From: Edaphobacter modestus
GTDB taxonomy: Bacteria > Acidobacteriota > Terriglobia > Terriglobales > Acidobacteriaceae
DNA length: 64,000 nt
Assembly (NCBI RefSeq): GCF_004217555.1
Contig: NZ_SHKW01000001.1
Coordinates: 2,666,001 to 2,730,000 of the forward strand
Direction of reading: 5' to 3'
A model generated the notes under the pieces. It saw nothing but the letters and a program-made list of their open reading frames with translations, was not told where the DNA came from and did no database searches. Position numbers and translations under genes: made by a program. Below are positions 17,871 through 25,826 of this stretch, one piece after another (positions within the stretch are counted from its first letter, which is position 1; each line of letters begins with the position of its first letter).

Positions 17871-19187
17871 GTGGTCAGGGAAAGCTTATTGGCGGGAGTT
17901 CTGGCGTTCATGACGCTGGGACAGCAGGCACAGAAGACGACCGAGGAGGCCTCGGCGGCGCAGCAGATTCCGGATGCGCCACGTCCGCAGGTCGGTCTGC
18001 CAGCACTCAACACCGTTCGGCCTGGCATGGGAACGACGCCGGACGCGGCCAACGATCGGCCTCAAACCGATCCACAGGCTCCTCCCTCCAGCCTGCCATC
18101 TTCGGCCGCTGGCCAGCAGAGGCCCGACGACGGTCCGCCGCCGGAGCTTCCCGCGTCCGGGCAGGGGCCGGATGCGTTCAAGCTGGTTGTGCGCACAAAT
18201 TTTGTCGAAGTTCCGTTCACGGTCAAGGACAACAAGCAGCGGCCGGTTCCCGGCATTTTGTGGCGCGAGGTACGAATTTACGAGAACAATCTCCCGCAGC
18301 ACATCAGCCTGTATACCGTCGATCCGTTTCCGCTTTCGGTCGCCATCGTGATCGACCAGAGCCTGACTCCCGACAACATGGCGAAGGTGAACAATTCGCT
18401 TGCCGCGCTGCAGGGAGCCTTTGCGCCCTACGACGAGGTGGCGGTTTACACCTACAACAACGGTCCGCAGCGGCGCACCGACTTCACCGCCGCGAACAGC
18501 GCGCGCCTCGAGTTCGCTCTGAACAACTCCAAGAGCACGGGCCGCGAGGTCTACATGAACATGGGCGGACCGCTGGCCCAGACGACGACGCTTAACGGGC
18601 GCAATTTCGATCCGAACACAGCGCCGATCCGCAACAGCCAGGCGATGGAGCTGAAGGTTCCGAAGGAAGTTCACACCCTCAACGACGCGATCCTCGAGGC
18701 CGCGAAGTCCATGCCCACCCGCGGAAGGGATCGTCGCCGCGTGATCTATGTGATCAGCGACGGCAAGGAGTACGGCAGCAAGGCGAAGACCAAGGAAGTG
18801 ATCCGCTACCTGCAGACCAACAAGATCGCCGTCTATGGAACGCTGGTCGGCGACTCCGCCCTTCCGGTGGTCGGCTTCCTGGACAAGATTCACCTGCCGT
18901 TGACGATGCGGGACAACATTCTTCCTGTTTACACCAGCGAGACCGGCGGGAATCTTGATGCCGAGTTCCGTCAGCGTGGCATTGAAGAAAGCTTCCAGAA
19001 AATCTTCGCAGAGGTCCGCACTCAATACATGATTGGCTACTACACGCATCAGCCGTTTATCGACGGCAAGTACCGTTCGATCGACGTGCGCGTGCTGCGG
19101 CCTAACCTGACGGTGATTGCCAAGAAGGGTTACATCCCTTTGGCGAGCGATTCGGGTCCCACGAACGTGATCAGTCCGAACCGATAA
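17871..19187 (+). CDS. Secreted VWFA-domain protein, acidobacterial type, larger paralogue
   Basis: 438 residues from GTG 17871 with a G-rich site just upstream. A short signal-like N-terminus is followed by a long Pro/Gln-rich linker (about 22-100), then VVRTNFVEVPFTVKDNKQR, an A-domain (about 150-400) and the terminal pattern GKYRSIDVRVLRPN...IAKKGYIPL, which matches the neighbouring paralogue. The MIDAS-like start is DQSLT rather than DxSxS, and the domain carries an insertion around 220-260, so metal binding may be altered. It is divergent from the paralogue over a 231-base gap and followed after 23 bases by an EamA gene. Confidence 0.82.
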   Translation: MVRESLLAGVLAFMTLGQQAQKTTEEASAAQQIPDAPRPQVGLPALNTVRPGMGTTPDAANDRPQTDPQAPPSSLPSSAAGQQRPDDGPPPELPASGQGPDAFKLVVRTNFVEVPFTVKDNKQRPVPGILWREVRIYENNLPQHISLYTVDPFPLSVAIVIDQSLTPDNMAKVNNSLAALQGAFAPYDEVAVYTYNNGPQRRTDFTAANSARLEFALNNSKSTGREVYMNMGGPLAQTTTLNGRNFDPNTAPIRNSQAMELKVPKEVHTLNDAILEAAKSMPTRGRDRRRVIYVISDGKEYGSKAKTKEVIRYLQTNKIAVYGTLVGDSALPVVGFLDKIHLPLTMRDNILPVYTSETGGNLDAEFRQRGIEESFQKIFAEVRTQYMIGYYTHQPFIDGKYRSIDVRVLRPNLTVIAKKGYIPLASDSGPTNVISPNR

Positions 19188-19210
19188 ACCGGCACGCGCC
19201 AGCGGAGACG

Positions 19211-20083
19211 ATGCTCGAAGCGAACGCAATGCTGGCGCTGGCTGCTGCCGTTTTATGGGGCGGCGGCGACTTCTCGGGCGGCATGGGAGCCAAGAACGCG
19301 GGCGGAACGATGCGTGGCGCGCTGTGCGTCGTTCTGACCAGCCACGCGGCCAGCTTCTGCGTCCTCGTCGTTCTGGCGTCGCTCTCTGGAGACCCGTTTC
19401 CGCGCGGCGGCCCATTCTGGTGGGGGCTGCTGGCGGGCGTGATGGGTGGACTCTCCCTCACGGGCTTCTACGTTGCCCTGTCGCGAGGCGCGATGGGCGT
19501 TTCGGCGGCGATCAGCGGGCTGCTGGCGGCGGCGATTCCGGCGGCGGTCTCACTTGCAGGAGAGGGCTCACCGGGATGGCGGCGGATCGTGGGTTTCTTC
19601 GTTGCCGGAGCTTCGATCTGGATCATCGCAGCCGGCGACAATCCAGAGGCGAAGCCGGTTTCGAGCGGGACGACGTGGCTCGCGATCCTCTCTGGTGCGG
19701 GCTTCGGAGTCTACTTTACCGCGCTGAAGTTTGCCGGCGTTGCGGGCGTGGTGTGGCCGATGGCGACGGCCAGGATAGGAAGCCTGACGACTTGCTCCCT
19801 GATGCTTGTAGCGATGAGCTTCACCGCAGAGAAAGAGAGAGGATGGCTGCCCCGGAGGGCCGTCCTGTGGGCGCTTTCGACGGCGCTACTGGATACCTCC
19901 GGCAATATGCTGTTTATCGCTTCGACGCGAGCCGGGAGGCTGGATGTCGCGGCCGTACTGGCATCGCTTTATCCGGCTTCGACGATTCTACTGGCAGCGT
20001 GGATGCTTCATGAGCGTCCGACGCGGCGGCAGGGTTTCGGAATGGTCGTCGCGGCAGCGGCCGTGGTGATGATTACGCTTTGA
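19211..20083 (+). CDS. EamA/DMT-family transporter
   Basis: 290 residues with about ten hydrophobic segments arranged as two EamA repeats (about 5-135 and 150-290). The final helix region, LYPASTILLAAWMLHERPTRRQGFGM, is typical of drug/metabolite transporters, which export or exchange small metabolites at the inner membrane. Substrate cannot be inferred. It lies 23 bases after the VWFA gene on the same strand and ends 2 bases before a 13-base C tract. Confidence 0.85.
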   Translation: MLEANAMLALAAAVLWGGGDFSGGMGAKNAGGTMRGALCVVLTSHAASFCVLVVLASLSGDPFPRGGPFWWGLLAGVMGGLSLTGFYVALSRGAMGVSAAISGLLAAAIPAAVSLAGEGSPGWRRIVGFFVAGASIWIIAAGDNPEAKPVSSGTTWLAILSGAGFGVYFTALKFAGVAGVVWPMATARIGSLTTCSLMLVAMSFTAEKERGWLPRRAVLWALSTALLDTSGNMLFIASTRAGRLDVAAVLASLYPASTILLAAWMLHERPTRRQGFGMVVAAAAVVMITL

Positions 20084-20085
20084 GG

Positions 20086-20098
20086 CCCCCCCCCCCCC
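20086..20098. repeat. 13-base poly-C tract
   Basis: Thirteen consecutive C residues begin 2 bases after the EamA stop codon. Such tracts slip during replication and sequencing. It lies outside any gene I can support. Confidence 0.95.
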
Positions 20099-20147
20099 AT
20101 ATTTTTGTAAGCCTTTTATTTTGTTTTGCTTATCCGGAGTTTTATTT

Positions 20148-20206
20148 GCAAAATATTGAAGACAAAGGGTTTAAGTGCAAAAATATAGAAAACAAACGGC
20201 TTATAT
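20148..20206. repeat. Two tandem degenerate 29-30 bp AT-rich repeats
   Basis: Unit 1 (20148-20176) and unit 2 (20177-20206) both follow the pattern GCAAAA-TAT-GAA-ACAAA-GG-TTA. A partly matching inverted copy lies at about 20099-20135. The block is far richer in A and T than its surroundings. No gene is visible in 20084-20487 besides repeats. Confidence 0.65.
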
Positions 20207-20260
20207 GCCATTAAGAGAAAGATCTGCCATGTAATCCCGCGTGACGCTGCCAGATTACGA

Positions 20261-20303
20261 ACCGCAGATCCTTCGACTGCGCTGCGCTCCGCTCAGGATG
20301 ACA
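20261..20303. repeat. Dispersed palindromic repeat, copy A (short form)
   Basis: Begins ACCGCAGATCCTTCGACTGC and ends GCTCAGGATGACA; the central hairpin is shorter than in copies B and C. It is followed by two tandem 12-base units, GATGACACCCTT and GATGACACCCTC. Confidence 0.8.
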
Positions 20304-20340
20304 CCCTTGATGACACCCTCATTCGATTCGAGCTTCGCTC

Positions 20341-20389
20341 GAATGCCCACCCTATCCGCGATAAAGCCGAAGGGAAGATGGAGCACCGG
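20341..20389. repeat. Second dispersed repeat family, degenerate copy
   Basis: Contains GCCCACCCTATCCGCGATAAA then GAAGGGAAGATGGAGCACC. By eye it resembles the hairpin at 42393-42442 (CCCACCTTTGCG...GGGAAGGTGGGCA), so both may belong to one palindromic repeat family. Confidence 0.4.
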
Positions 20390-20487
20390 TTCCGTGGCGA
20401 AGATGGGCACCCGGTTCCGCTGCTACGCGAAGGTCTCTCCCTCTATCTACCTTCTATTGTAAGGATCGGCAGATAACTAATCGGCAC

Positions 20488-20958
20488 TTAAATGCGGCTT
20501 GTTTTGTTTGAGATAGGTCGGGTTGGAGATTGACAGGAGATTCCCATACTCCAGCCCAGCAGGGTGAGCGCGGTGAGGACTGCTACGACGAGGAGGTTCG
20601 GATAGACCAGGATGCCGTGGATTCTAGGCTCGTGACCGGGGATTCCGGCCCAGTAAGAGGCAGGCGCTAGAAGGAACGGGACGTAGAAGAAGGGGGTCCA
20701 ATAGGCGAGCGACAGGAGGGCCGCCGCGGTGACGCCTGTGCGGGGCTCTGCGGAGCGGCGCCAGAGCAGCCAGGTGGCGGTGACGGCGACCCCCGCAAAG
20801 AGGAAGAGCAGGATGGCGGAGTGATACCGGGCATGGGGATGCCACAGCGGGTTGAGCAGGTGATTGGGGCTCCAGTCGAGCAGAAAGGACATTCCAGAGC
20901 CGCCGAGGAGGATGAAGGTGAGGAGAAGCTTGCCGACAGTGGATCGATTTAGGGTCAT
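20488..20958 (-). CDS. Small integral membrane protein next to TetR regulator
   Basis: 156 residues from ATG 20958 with GGGAGA 6 bases upstream. About four membrane segments are visible. A conserved-looking loop, DWSPNHLLNPLWHPHARYH, follows the first segment; it recalls DUF6640-like membrane proteins, an assignment made from memory of the motif only. It is divergent from a TetR-family gene, and an inverted repeat lies between them, so it is probably the regulated target. Function unknown. Confidence 0.72.
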   Translation of the reverse strand: MTLNRSTVGKLLLTFILLGGSGMSFLLDWSPNHLLNPLWHPHARYHSAILLFLFAGVAVTATWLLWRRSAEPRTGVTAAALLSLAYWTPFFYVPFLLAPASYWAGIPGHEPRIHGILVYPNLLVVAVLTALTLLGWSMGISCQSPTRPISNKTSRI

Positions 20959-20977
20959 GGAGTTTCTCCCCTCAATT

Positions 20978-20995
20978 AGTAAGCGAGTGCTCACT
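20978..20995. promoter_or_regulatory. Candidate TetR operator
   Basis: AGTAAGCGAGTGCTCACT is an imperfect palindrome (7 of 9 positions match between AGTAAGCGA and the complement AGTGAGCAC). It sits in the 87-base gap between the divergent membrane-protein and TetR genes, 20 bases from the membrane-protein start. Confidence 0.5.
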
Positions 20996-21045
20996 ATATA
21001 CTGAGGATGAAAAGTCAGGCAAGACGGGAGAACAGGAGATGCCGG

Positions 21046-21657
21046 ATGGAGGCTGAAGCACCGAGGAGGCGGGGGAGGCCCAGCCGCAAGGCCGAGATTG
21101 TGGCGGCTACGGAGAGGTTGGTGCGGGAGCGGGGCGTGCCGGGGGTGACGACGCGGGCGATCGCGGAGAGTGTTCCCTGCTCGGAGGCTGCGATCTACGT
21201 GCACTTCAAGGATAGGCTGGAGTTGATCCTGGCGGTGCTCGAGGAGAGTCTGCCGGAGTTGCTGGTTCCCTTGCAAGCGCTGAAGGAGAGGAAAGGGGAG
21301 GGGACGCCGGAGGAGAACCTGATTGCCGCGGTGAAGGGGCTGAGACAGTTTCATCAGAGGGTGACGGTGATGCTGTGTTCGCTGGCGGGAGAGCCGGAGT
21401 TGCGGGATCGCTTCAAGGCCTCGATGAGACGGCAGCAGAGAGGGCCGCAGAGAGGCGTGGCCACGCTTGCGGAGTACATTGAGGCGGAGAAGGCGCTGGG
21501 GAGGATTTCGGGAGAGGTCGATGCTGGGATGGCGGGCCAGATCCTGATGGCCTCGGTATTCTTCCATGCGTTCTGCGGCGAACTGCTGGGAGAGAGCGGA
21601 CCTCTGGATGAGCGGCGTCTTGTGGGATCAGCGATCCGGATTACGCCTAGAGCCTGA
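21046..21657 (+). CDS. TetR-family transcriptional regulator
   Basis: 203 residues from ATG 21046, preferred because GGAG precedes it by 8 bases; an ATG at 21007 would add 13 basic residues. The N-terminus has a basic stretch (RRRGRPSRKAEI) and a TetR helix-turn-helix: VTTRAIAESVPCSEAAIYVHFKDRLELI. The C-terminal ligand domain is helical and generic. Probably a repressor of the divergent membrane-protein gene and of itself through the palindrome at 20978; ligand unknown. Its end overlaps the convergent PPK2 remnant by 11 bases. Confidence 0.85.
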   Translation: MEAEAPRRRGRPSRKAEIVAATERLVRERGVPGVTTRAIAESVPCSEAAIYVHFKDRLELILAVLEESLPELLVPLQALKERKGEGTPEENLIAAVKGLRQFHQRVTVMLCSLAGEPELRDRFKASMRRQQRGPQRGVATLAEYIEAEKALGRISGEVDAGMAGQILMASVFFHAFCGELLGESGPLDERRLVGSAIRITPRA

Positions 21658-21931
21658 TCGTGGCAGGATCGATGCTGGGCCTGGGGTATGCGAGCTTGAG
21701 GCCCTTCGGGGTTTCGACGAGGATCCGGGAGATCGCGACGTTGCGGTACCACTTGTAGTCGGAGGGAATGACGAACCACGGAGTGTGCTTGCGGCTGGTG
21801 GCTGCGATGACGTGGTTGTAGGCCTCTTCATACTGAGGCCAGAACTCGCGCTCGCGGAAGTCGCTCACTGAGAGCTTCCAGTGCTTTTCAGGATCATCGA
21901 TGCGGGACTGGAGGCGCCGGGCCTGCTTCAT
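21647..21931 (-). pseudogene. C-terminal remnant of a PPK2-family polyphosphate kinase
   Basis: About 95 residues read like the last third of PPK2 enzymes: RIDDPEKHWKLSVSDFRERE, then W..YEEAYNHVIAATS, then TPWFVIPSDYKWYRNVAIS. The upstream two thirds, including the Walker A and Walker B regions needed for polyphosphate/nucleotide phosphotransfer, are missing; beyond about 21935 the frame is unrelated and tatA begins within 100 bases. It is therefore a truncated, presumably inactive fragment. A functional PPK2 may exist elsewhere in the genome. Confidence 0.75.
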
Positions 21932-22027
21932 CCGATGAGCCAGACATAGGCTTTGCGTCTGAGCTAGATGCGGGATGAAAGGAAGGCATGGCCCGGAGGC
22001 CATCTCCCTCGTAGAGCAACCTCAACG

Positions 22028-22237
22028 TTATTTGGCAGTCTCTTCGGGCTTGGGCGTAACAGTATGCGCGTCGGCGGGCTTGTTGGCCTCTTCGGTAACG
22101 CCCTTCATGCCGTCCTTGAAGCCGCGAAGGCCCTCGCCGAGTCCTTTGCCGAGCTCAGGCAGTTTTTTGCCGCCGAAGAGCACGAGCACGACGACTGCGA
22201 GGACGATGAGATGCGTCGGTGTAAATAGTTCGCCCAT
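22028..22237 (-). CDS. tatA: Twin-arginine translocase subunit TatA
   Basis: 69 residues from ATG 22237 with GAGGAGA 6 bases upstream. One N-terminal membrane helix ([20 protein letters not shown]) contains the [14 protein letters not shown] hinge, and an amphipathic helix ([14 protein letters not shown]) and a short charged tail follow. TatA oligomers form the pore for folded proteins exported with TatC. No tatC is adjacent, so the gene stands alone, which is common outside proteobacteria. Confidence 0.92.
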   Translation of the reverse strand: MGELFTPTHLIVLAVVVLVLFGGKKLPELGKGLGEGLRGFKDGMKGVTEEANKPADAHTVTPKPEETAK

Positions 22238-22420
22238 GGAATATCTCCTCTTGCGCCGCCGCGCCTTGCCTTGCATGGATATGTGCGGCGGTAGGGTTAT
22301 TGTCGCACAGGAGTGGGGTGGCTGGCGTGGAGCGAAGAGCCTTCGGATGGAAAGATCCGCCGGTTGGGAGATTCGGGCTTTTGCCGGAATGAGGGATTGC
22401 ATTCGGCAGCAGTTGGGGAA

Positions 22421-22482
22421 CCGCAGGTCCTTCGACTGCGCCTCTCGCGGTGAGACTGCGAGAGGCTCCGCTCAGGATGACA
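22421..22482. repeat. Dispersed palindromic repeat, copy B (long form)
   Basis: CCGCAGGTCCTTCGACTGCG, then CCTCTCGCGGTGAGACTGCGAGAGG (a hairpin with CCTCTCGC / GCGAGAGG arms), then CTCCGCTCAGGATGACAC. Nearly identical to copy C at 26377-26440. It lies in the 522-base gap between tatA and the barrel gene, where I see no gene. Confidence 0.88.
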
Positions 22483-22583
22483 CTTTCCTGGGCAATTTTC
22501 CTGGCCGCAATTTTCCTGGCGGCAGGTTTGCTGGCGGCACTTTTTGAGTCGCACTTTGCGGAGGCCACTTTTGTTCGGTGCCA
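22482..22583. repeat. Degenerate 15-bp tandem array
   Basis: About seven units of the form TTTTCCTGGCGGCAA follow copy B without a gap (for example ATTTTCCTGGCCGCA at 22495 and ATTTTCCTGGCGGCA at 22510). The later units decay progressively. No coding function is evident. Confidence 0.7.
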
Positions 22584-22759
22584 CATTTCTTAGAAGAGCT
22601 CGCGGCATCCAGGTCGATACGATCAGGCGCTGTTCGCTGAGGAAGCAGTGCCCTGGCGACGGTTTCCGGCGTGTATGGGGAGGAGGGAAAAGACCCGTCC
22701 ATCGAACCGAAGCAAGGCAGAGGTGCGCCGGACGTTATATCTTGGAAGGGTAAGCTTAA

Positions 22760-23497
22760 ATGCAGGAGCAGATGTTGGAGAAGAAGACGCAGGAGTTTGT
22801 GTTGCCCAAGGGAACGAAGAGCGCGTCCGGTTTTGGCCGCCGCGTATGGATGGGAGCGCTGGCCGCGGCTCTGCTAACGGTTGCGACAGGGTCCGGCGCT
22901 GCACAGGACGCCCAGTTGGTGAGTCCGCAGGCGACCACCAAGCAGAAGCCGAAGATCGGATTTATCGCGCCGGTCACCTACGACAACAAGTACGAGGTTT
23001 ATGGCGGCATCAACTTTATGAACTTCCAGGGTGGACAGTCTCTGCCGACGCGCATGAACATGGGCGGGGCCGAGGTGCTGATGACCTACTGGCTCACGCC
23101 GAAGTGGGGTCTGGGCGGGGAGTGGCGCGGCGAGTGGGGAACGACGCCGGTAACGCCAAACATTACCTTCAACGGCAGGGCGCTGGCCTCGTTGAATGGA
23201 GGACTGCTGGGAGCGCAGTATCGCGGCCCAAAGAACCAATACGCCGCTCTGAACTACCATGCCTACGCCGGAGCCATGTATGGCAAGTTCGACTACACGG
23301 CCGACCCGACGCTCCTCGGAATGTATACGAACCGGACCAAGCCGATGGCGGCGTTGGGCATAAGTATCGATGTGAATCACAGCAAGAATATGGCGTTCCG
23401 GCTTTCGCCGGACCTGATCCTGGAGCACTTCGGGACGGAGACGCGGCAGTTTTTCGCGATCTCGGGCGGTGTGGTCTACCGGTTCGGAAAGCGCTGA
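22760..23497 (+). CDS. Outer-membrane beta-barrel protein
   Basis: 245 residues from ATG 22760. The N-terminus is long and basic before a hydrophobic segment (about 28-45) ending GSGAAQ, consistent with a signal peptide; an internal ATG at 22772 is the alternative. The mature part consists of alternating strands with aromatic girdle residues (YGGINFMNFQGG, YWLTPKWGLGGEWRGEWG, FFAISGGVVYRFGKR), as in small OmpA/OmpW-type barrels. Function unknown. A strong terminator follows 13 bases after the stop. Confidence 0.78.
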   Translation: MQEQMLEKKTQEFVLPKGTKSASGFGRRVWMGALAAALLTVATGSGAAQDAQLVSPQATTKQKPKIGFIAPVTYDNKYEVYGGINFMNFQGGQSLPTRMNMGGAEVLMTYWLTPKWGLGGEWRGEWGTTPVTPNITFNGRALASLNGGLLGAQYRGPKNQYAALNYHAYAGAMYGKFDYTADPTLLGMYTNRTKPMAALGISIDVNHSKNMAFRLSPDLILEHFGTETRQFFAISGGVVYRFGKR

Positions 23498-23510
23498 AAC
23501 GGACGTAAGA

Positions 23511-23550
23511 AAGGCCGCGCCGGAGGAGATCGTCCGGCGCGGCCTTCGTG
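23511..23550 (+). terminator. Terminator between barrel gene and glgC
   Basis: AAGGCCGCGCCGGA (23511-23524) pairs perfectly with TCCGGCGCGGCCTT (23533-23546). It lies between convergent genes and may serve both. Confidence 0.85.
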
Positions 23551-23605
23551 TTTCTGGAGACGCGCTTCGTAGCTCCGGGAGCGCCTCTTCGTGTCTCCGA
23601 AACCG

Positions 23606-24874
23606 CTAGGTTCCCGTGCCTCCGTTGCCCTGGAGGAACATCGGAGAGACGGGGTTTTCGTAGACGGAGTAGTCGCGGGTGACGACCGTCAGGCCGCTGG
23701 CCGAAACGAAGTAGTTCTTCTTGTCTTCCTGGGGATCGTATCCGATGACGGTTCCGTCGGGGATGTGGACGTCGCGGTCGATGATGGCTTGGCGGATGCG
23801 GCAGTGCCGGCCGATGTTGACGTGAGAGAAGATGACGGAGGAGTCGACGTCGGCGTAGGAGTTGACGCGGACGTCGTGCGAGAGGACGGAGTTGCGGATG
23901 ACCGCTCCGGAGACGATGGAGCCGCCCGAGACGATGGAGTTAATGGCCATGCCGGTGCGTCCGGGCTCGCCGAAGACGAACTTGGCGGGCGGGTACTGGT
24001 AGGGGCGGGTGCGCATGGGCCAGGATTTGTCGTAGAGGTTGAAGATGGGGCTGACGCCGGCGACGTCCATATTGGCTTCATAGTAGGCCTCGAGTGTTCC
24101 GACGTCGCGCCAGAAGAGGGCCTTCTGCTTATTCTCGTCAACGAAGTTGTAGGCCTGCACGCGATAACGGCCGAGGAGGTCGGGGAGAATGTTATGTCCG
24201 AAGTCGTGCTTGGATTTGGGGTCGTCCGCATCGCGGATGAGCTCGGGGAGCAGGACGTCGGTGTTGAAGAGATAGATGCCCATGGAGACGTCGACCATGT
24301 CGGGGGTGAAGGGGGAACGGACGCTGGTCTCGCGGGGCTTTTCGATGAAGCCGGTGACCTCTCCGTTGCGGGCGACCTCAACGACGCCGAAGGCGGCGAC
24401 CTCGTCGGGGCTGATGGGCAGCGTGGCGATGGTGACGTCGGCCCCGGTCTCGCAATGCTGTTCAAGCATCAGAGCGTAGTTCATCTTGTAGATGTGATCG
24501 CCGGAGAGGATGAGGACGTACTTGGGCTGCTCGGAGCCGATGGAGTAGATGTTCTGATAGACGGCGTCGGCGGTTCCCTGATACCAGGATTTGGAGACGC
24601 GCTGCATGGGAGGAAGGATCTCGATGAAGTCGCCGAGCTCGTTGGCGACTACCGAACCCCAACCTTCGCGGATGTGGCGGTTGAGGGAGAGCGCCTTGTA
24701 CTGGGTGAGGATGTAGACCCGGCGGAGGTCGGAGTTGATGCAGTTGGAAAGGGTGATGTCAATGATGCGGTACTGGCCGGCGAAGGGCACGGCCGGCTTT
24801 GCGCGATCACGAGTGAGAGGAAAAAGACGTTCACCGGCACCACCGGCAAGCAGAACACCAAGAGTATCTTTCAT
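23606..24874 (-). CDS. glgC: Glucose-1-phosphate adenylyltransferase (ADP-glucose pyrophosphorylase)
   Basis: 422 residues; makes ADP-glucose for glycogen synthesis. Signatures include VLLAGGAGERLFPLTRDRAKPA, QYRIIDITLSNCINS, SWYQGTADAVYQN, ILSGDHIYKMNY and GFIEKP in the nucleotidyltransferase domain (1-280), and a C-terminal left-handed beta-helix domain (NSIVSGGSIVSGAVIRNSVLS). Length and order are normal. No other glycogen genes are adjacent. Confidence 0.96.
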   Translation of the reverse strand: MKDTLGVLLAGGAGERLFPLTRDRAKPAVPFAGQYRIIDITLSNCINSDLRRVYILTQYKALSLNRHIREGWGSVVANELGDFIEILPPMQRVSKSWYQGTADAVYQNIYSIGSEQPKYVLILSGDHIYKMNYALMLEQHCETGADVTIATLPISPDEVAAFGVVEVARNGEVTGFIEKPRETSVRSPFTPDMVDVSMGIYLFNTDVLLPELIRDADDPKSKHDFGHNILPDLLGRYRVQAYNFVDENKQKALFWRDVGTLEAYYEANMDVAGVSPIFNLYDKSWPMRTRPYQYPPAKFVFGEPGRTGMAINSIVSGGSIVSGAVIRNSVLSHDVRVNSYADVDSSVIFSHVNIGRHCRIRQAIIDRDVHIPDGTVIGYDPQEDKKNYFVSASGLTVVTRDYSVYENPVSPMFLQGNGGTGT

Positions 24875-25060
24875 CTTTCGGCGACCTCAGGCAAGTCCCT
24901 TGGGGACCTTCTGTGTTGGGATGCACAAAACAGGAACCACGTGCAGGGAGGAGACGCGAGTCTACCATGTCTCTGGTCAGCTTTGGATGTAAGAGGATGA
25001 TGAAGCGGCAAGGAGGGGCGCCTGCTACCGATGGGAAGCAGGCGCTCTCGAAATAGAGGG

Positions 25061-25348
25061 TCAGGCTTCGGGCGCGTCGCCGGACTCGTTGACGCTGATC
25101 CGCAGCGACTTGAGGAAGCTGAGGTCGCTGTTGGTGAAGGGTCCTTCGATTTCCGCAGAAGCCTCTGCGGTTTCCTCGGCATCGGATTCGACCTCATTGA
25201 GGCCGATGGTGGCCTCAAGCATCAGCAGGACATCGAATCCCTGTTCGCGGATGTCCTTGACGACGACTGCGATGTCTTCGGACTCGGAGACCGTCTCATG
25301 GATGGCTTCGCCGAGCTTCTGGATGAGATTCTTAACCTTCTGATTCAA
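25061..25348 (-). CDS. Small acidic hypothetical protein
   Basis: 95 residues. TTG 25348 is chosen because GGAGG ends 5 bases upstream; no ATG fits. The N-terminal half is amphipathic helix-like (LNQKVKNLIQKLGEAIHETV), and the second half is acidic (EVESDAEETAEASAEIEGPF) before a final SFLKSLRISV segment. No signal or membrane segment. I do not recognise a family; the ribosome binding site and codon pattern support a real gene. Confidence 0.6.
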   Translation of the reverse strand: MNQKVKNLIQKLGEAIHETVSESEDIAVVVKDIREQGFDVLLMLEATIGLNEVESDAEETAEASAEIEGPFTNSDLSFLKSLRISVNESGDAPEA

Positions 25349-25570
25349 TGCCACCTCCGGGCTGCTCGATAAACGTCTGACCTCGCATCGGGTATTCCCG
25401 GTTAGTAGATCGGCGGGAACGGCATTGCGGGTACTGCGGACCGACTTGAGGACAGGATACGCCCATCCGCGAGCGCGCTGCAACGGGATTGCATCAGCCG
25501 TGATTCATCGGGAATTGTGAATTTCCCGGGGCGTGCGCTGACCGGTTCGCCACTGCGGTCGCGGAATGCA
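25349..25570. other. Intergenic gap, no gene seen
   Basis: Between two minus-strand small genes. I see no supported gene, terminator or repeat here; it should contain the promoter of the 95-residue gene. Confidence 0.4.
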
Positions 25571-25714
25571 TTAGACGACCGTGTGATGATCGGACCAGGC
25601 AGTTTCAAGGCGATGGGCGAGATCCTGAACGGGTACCGAGCGCTTAGGACCCCATAGAACCACTCCCACGGCAGCAGCGCATAGTCCCGCCATCATCCAG
25701 AAAATCCGTCTCAT
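25571..25714 (-). CDS. 47-residue single-pass membrane protein
   Basis: ATG 25714 is preceded by GGAGGT with 7-base spacing. The protein is MRRIFW followed by a hydrophobic helix (MMAGLCAAAVGVVLWG) and a short soluble tail ending in two His and two Val residues. Too small for family assignment. Good ribosome binding site and membrane-type start support a real short gene; it is divergent from the 160-residue membrane gene. Confidence 0.6.
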   Translation of the reverse strand: MRRIFWMMAGLCAAAVGVVLWGPKRSVPVQDLAHRLETAWSDHHTVV

Positions 25715-25826
25715 ACAAAGCACCTCCCGGGTTGTTTCTCCCGGCTTGGATGCAGGGAGAGGACGGAGCGTTTGATCCTGAAGGGGAGTCTTTGCGGAGC
25801 GGGGTCGAACGGCTACACTCATCGAT

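Noticed and set aside
23591..25000. Long plus-strand open frame opposite glgC
   Set aside because: The Val/Asp/Gly-rich product is an antisense artefact of glgC, which has full catalytic motifs.
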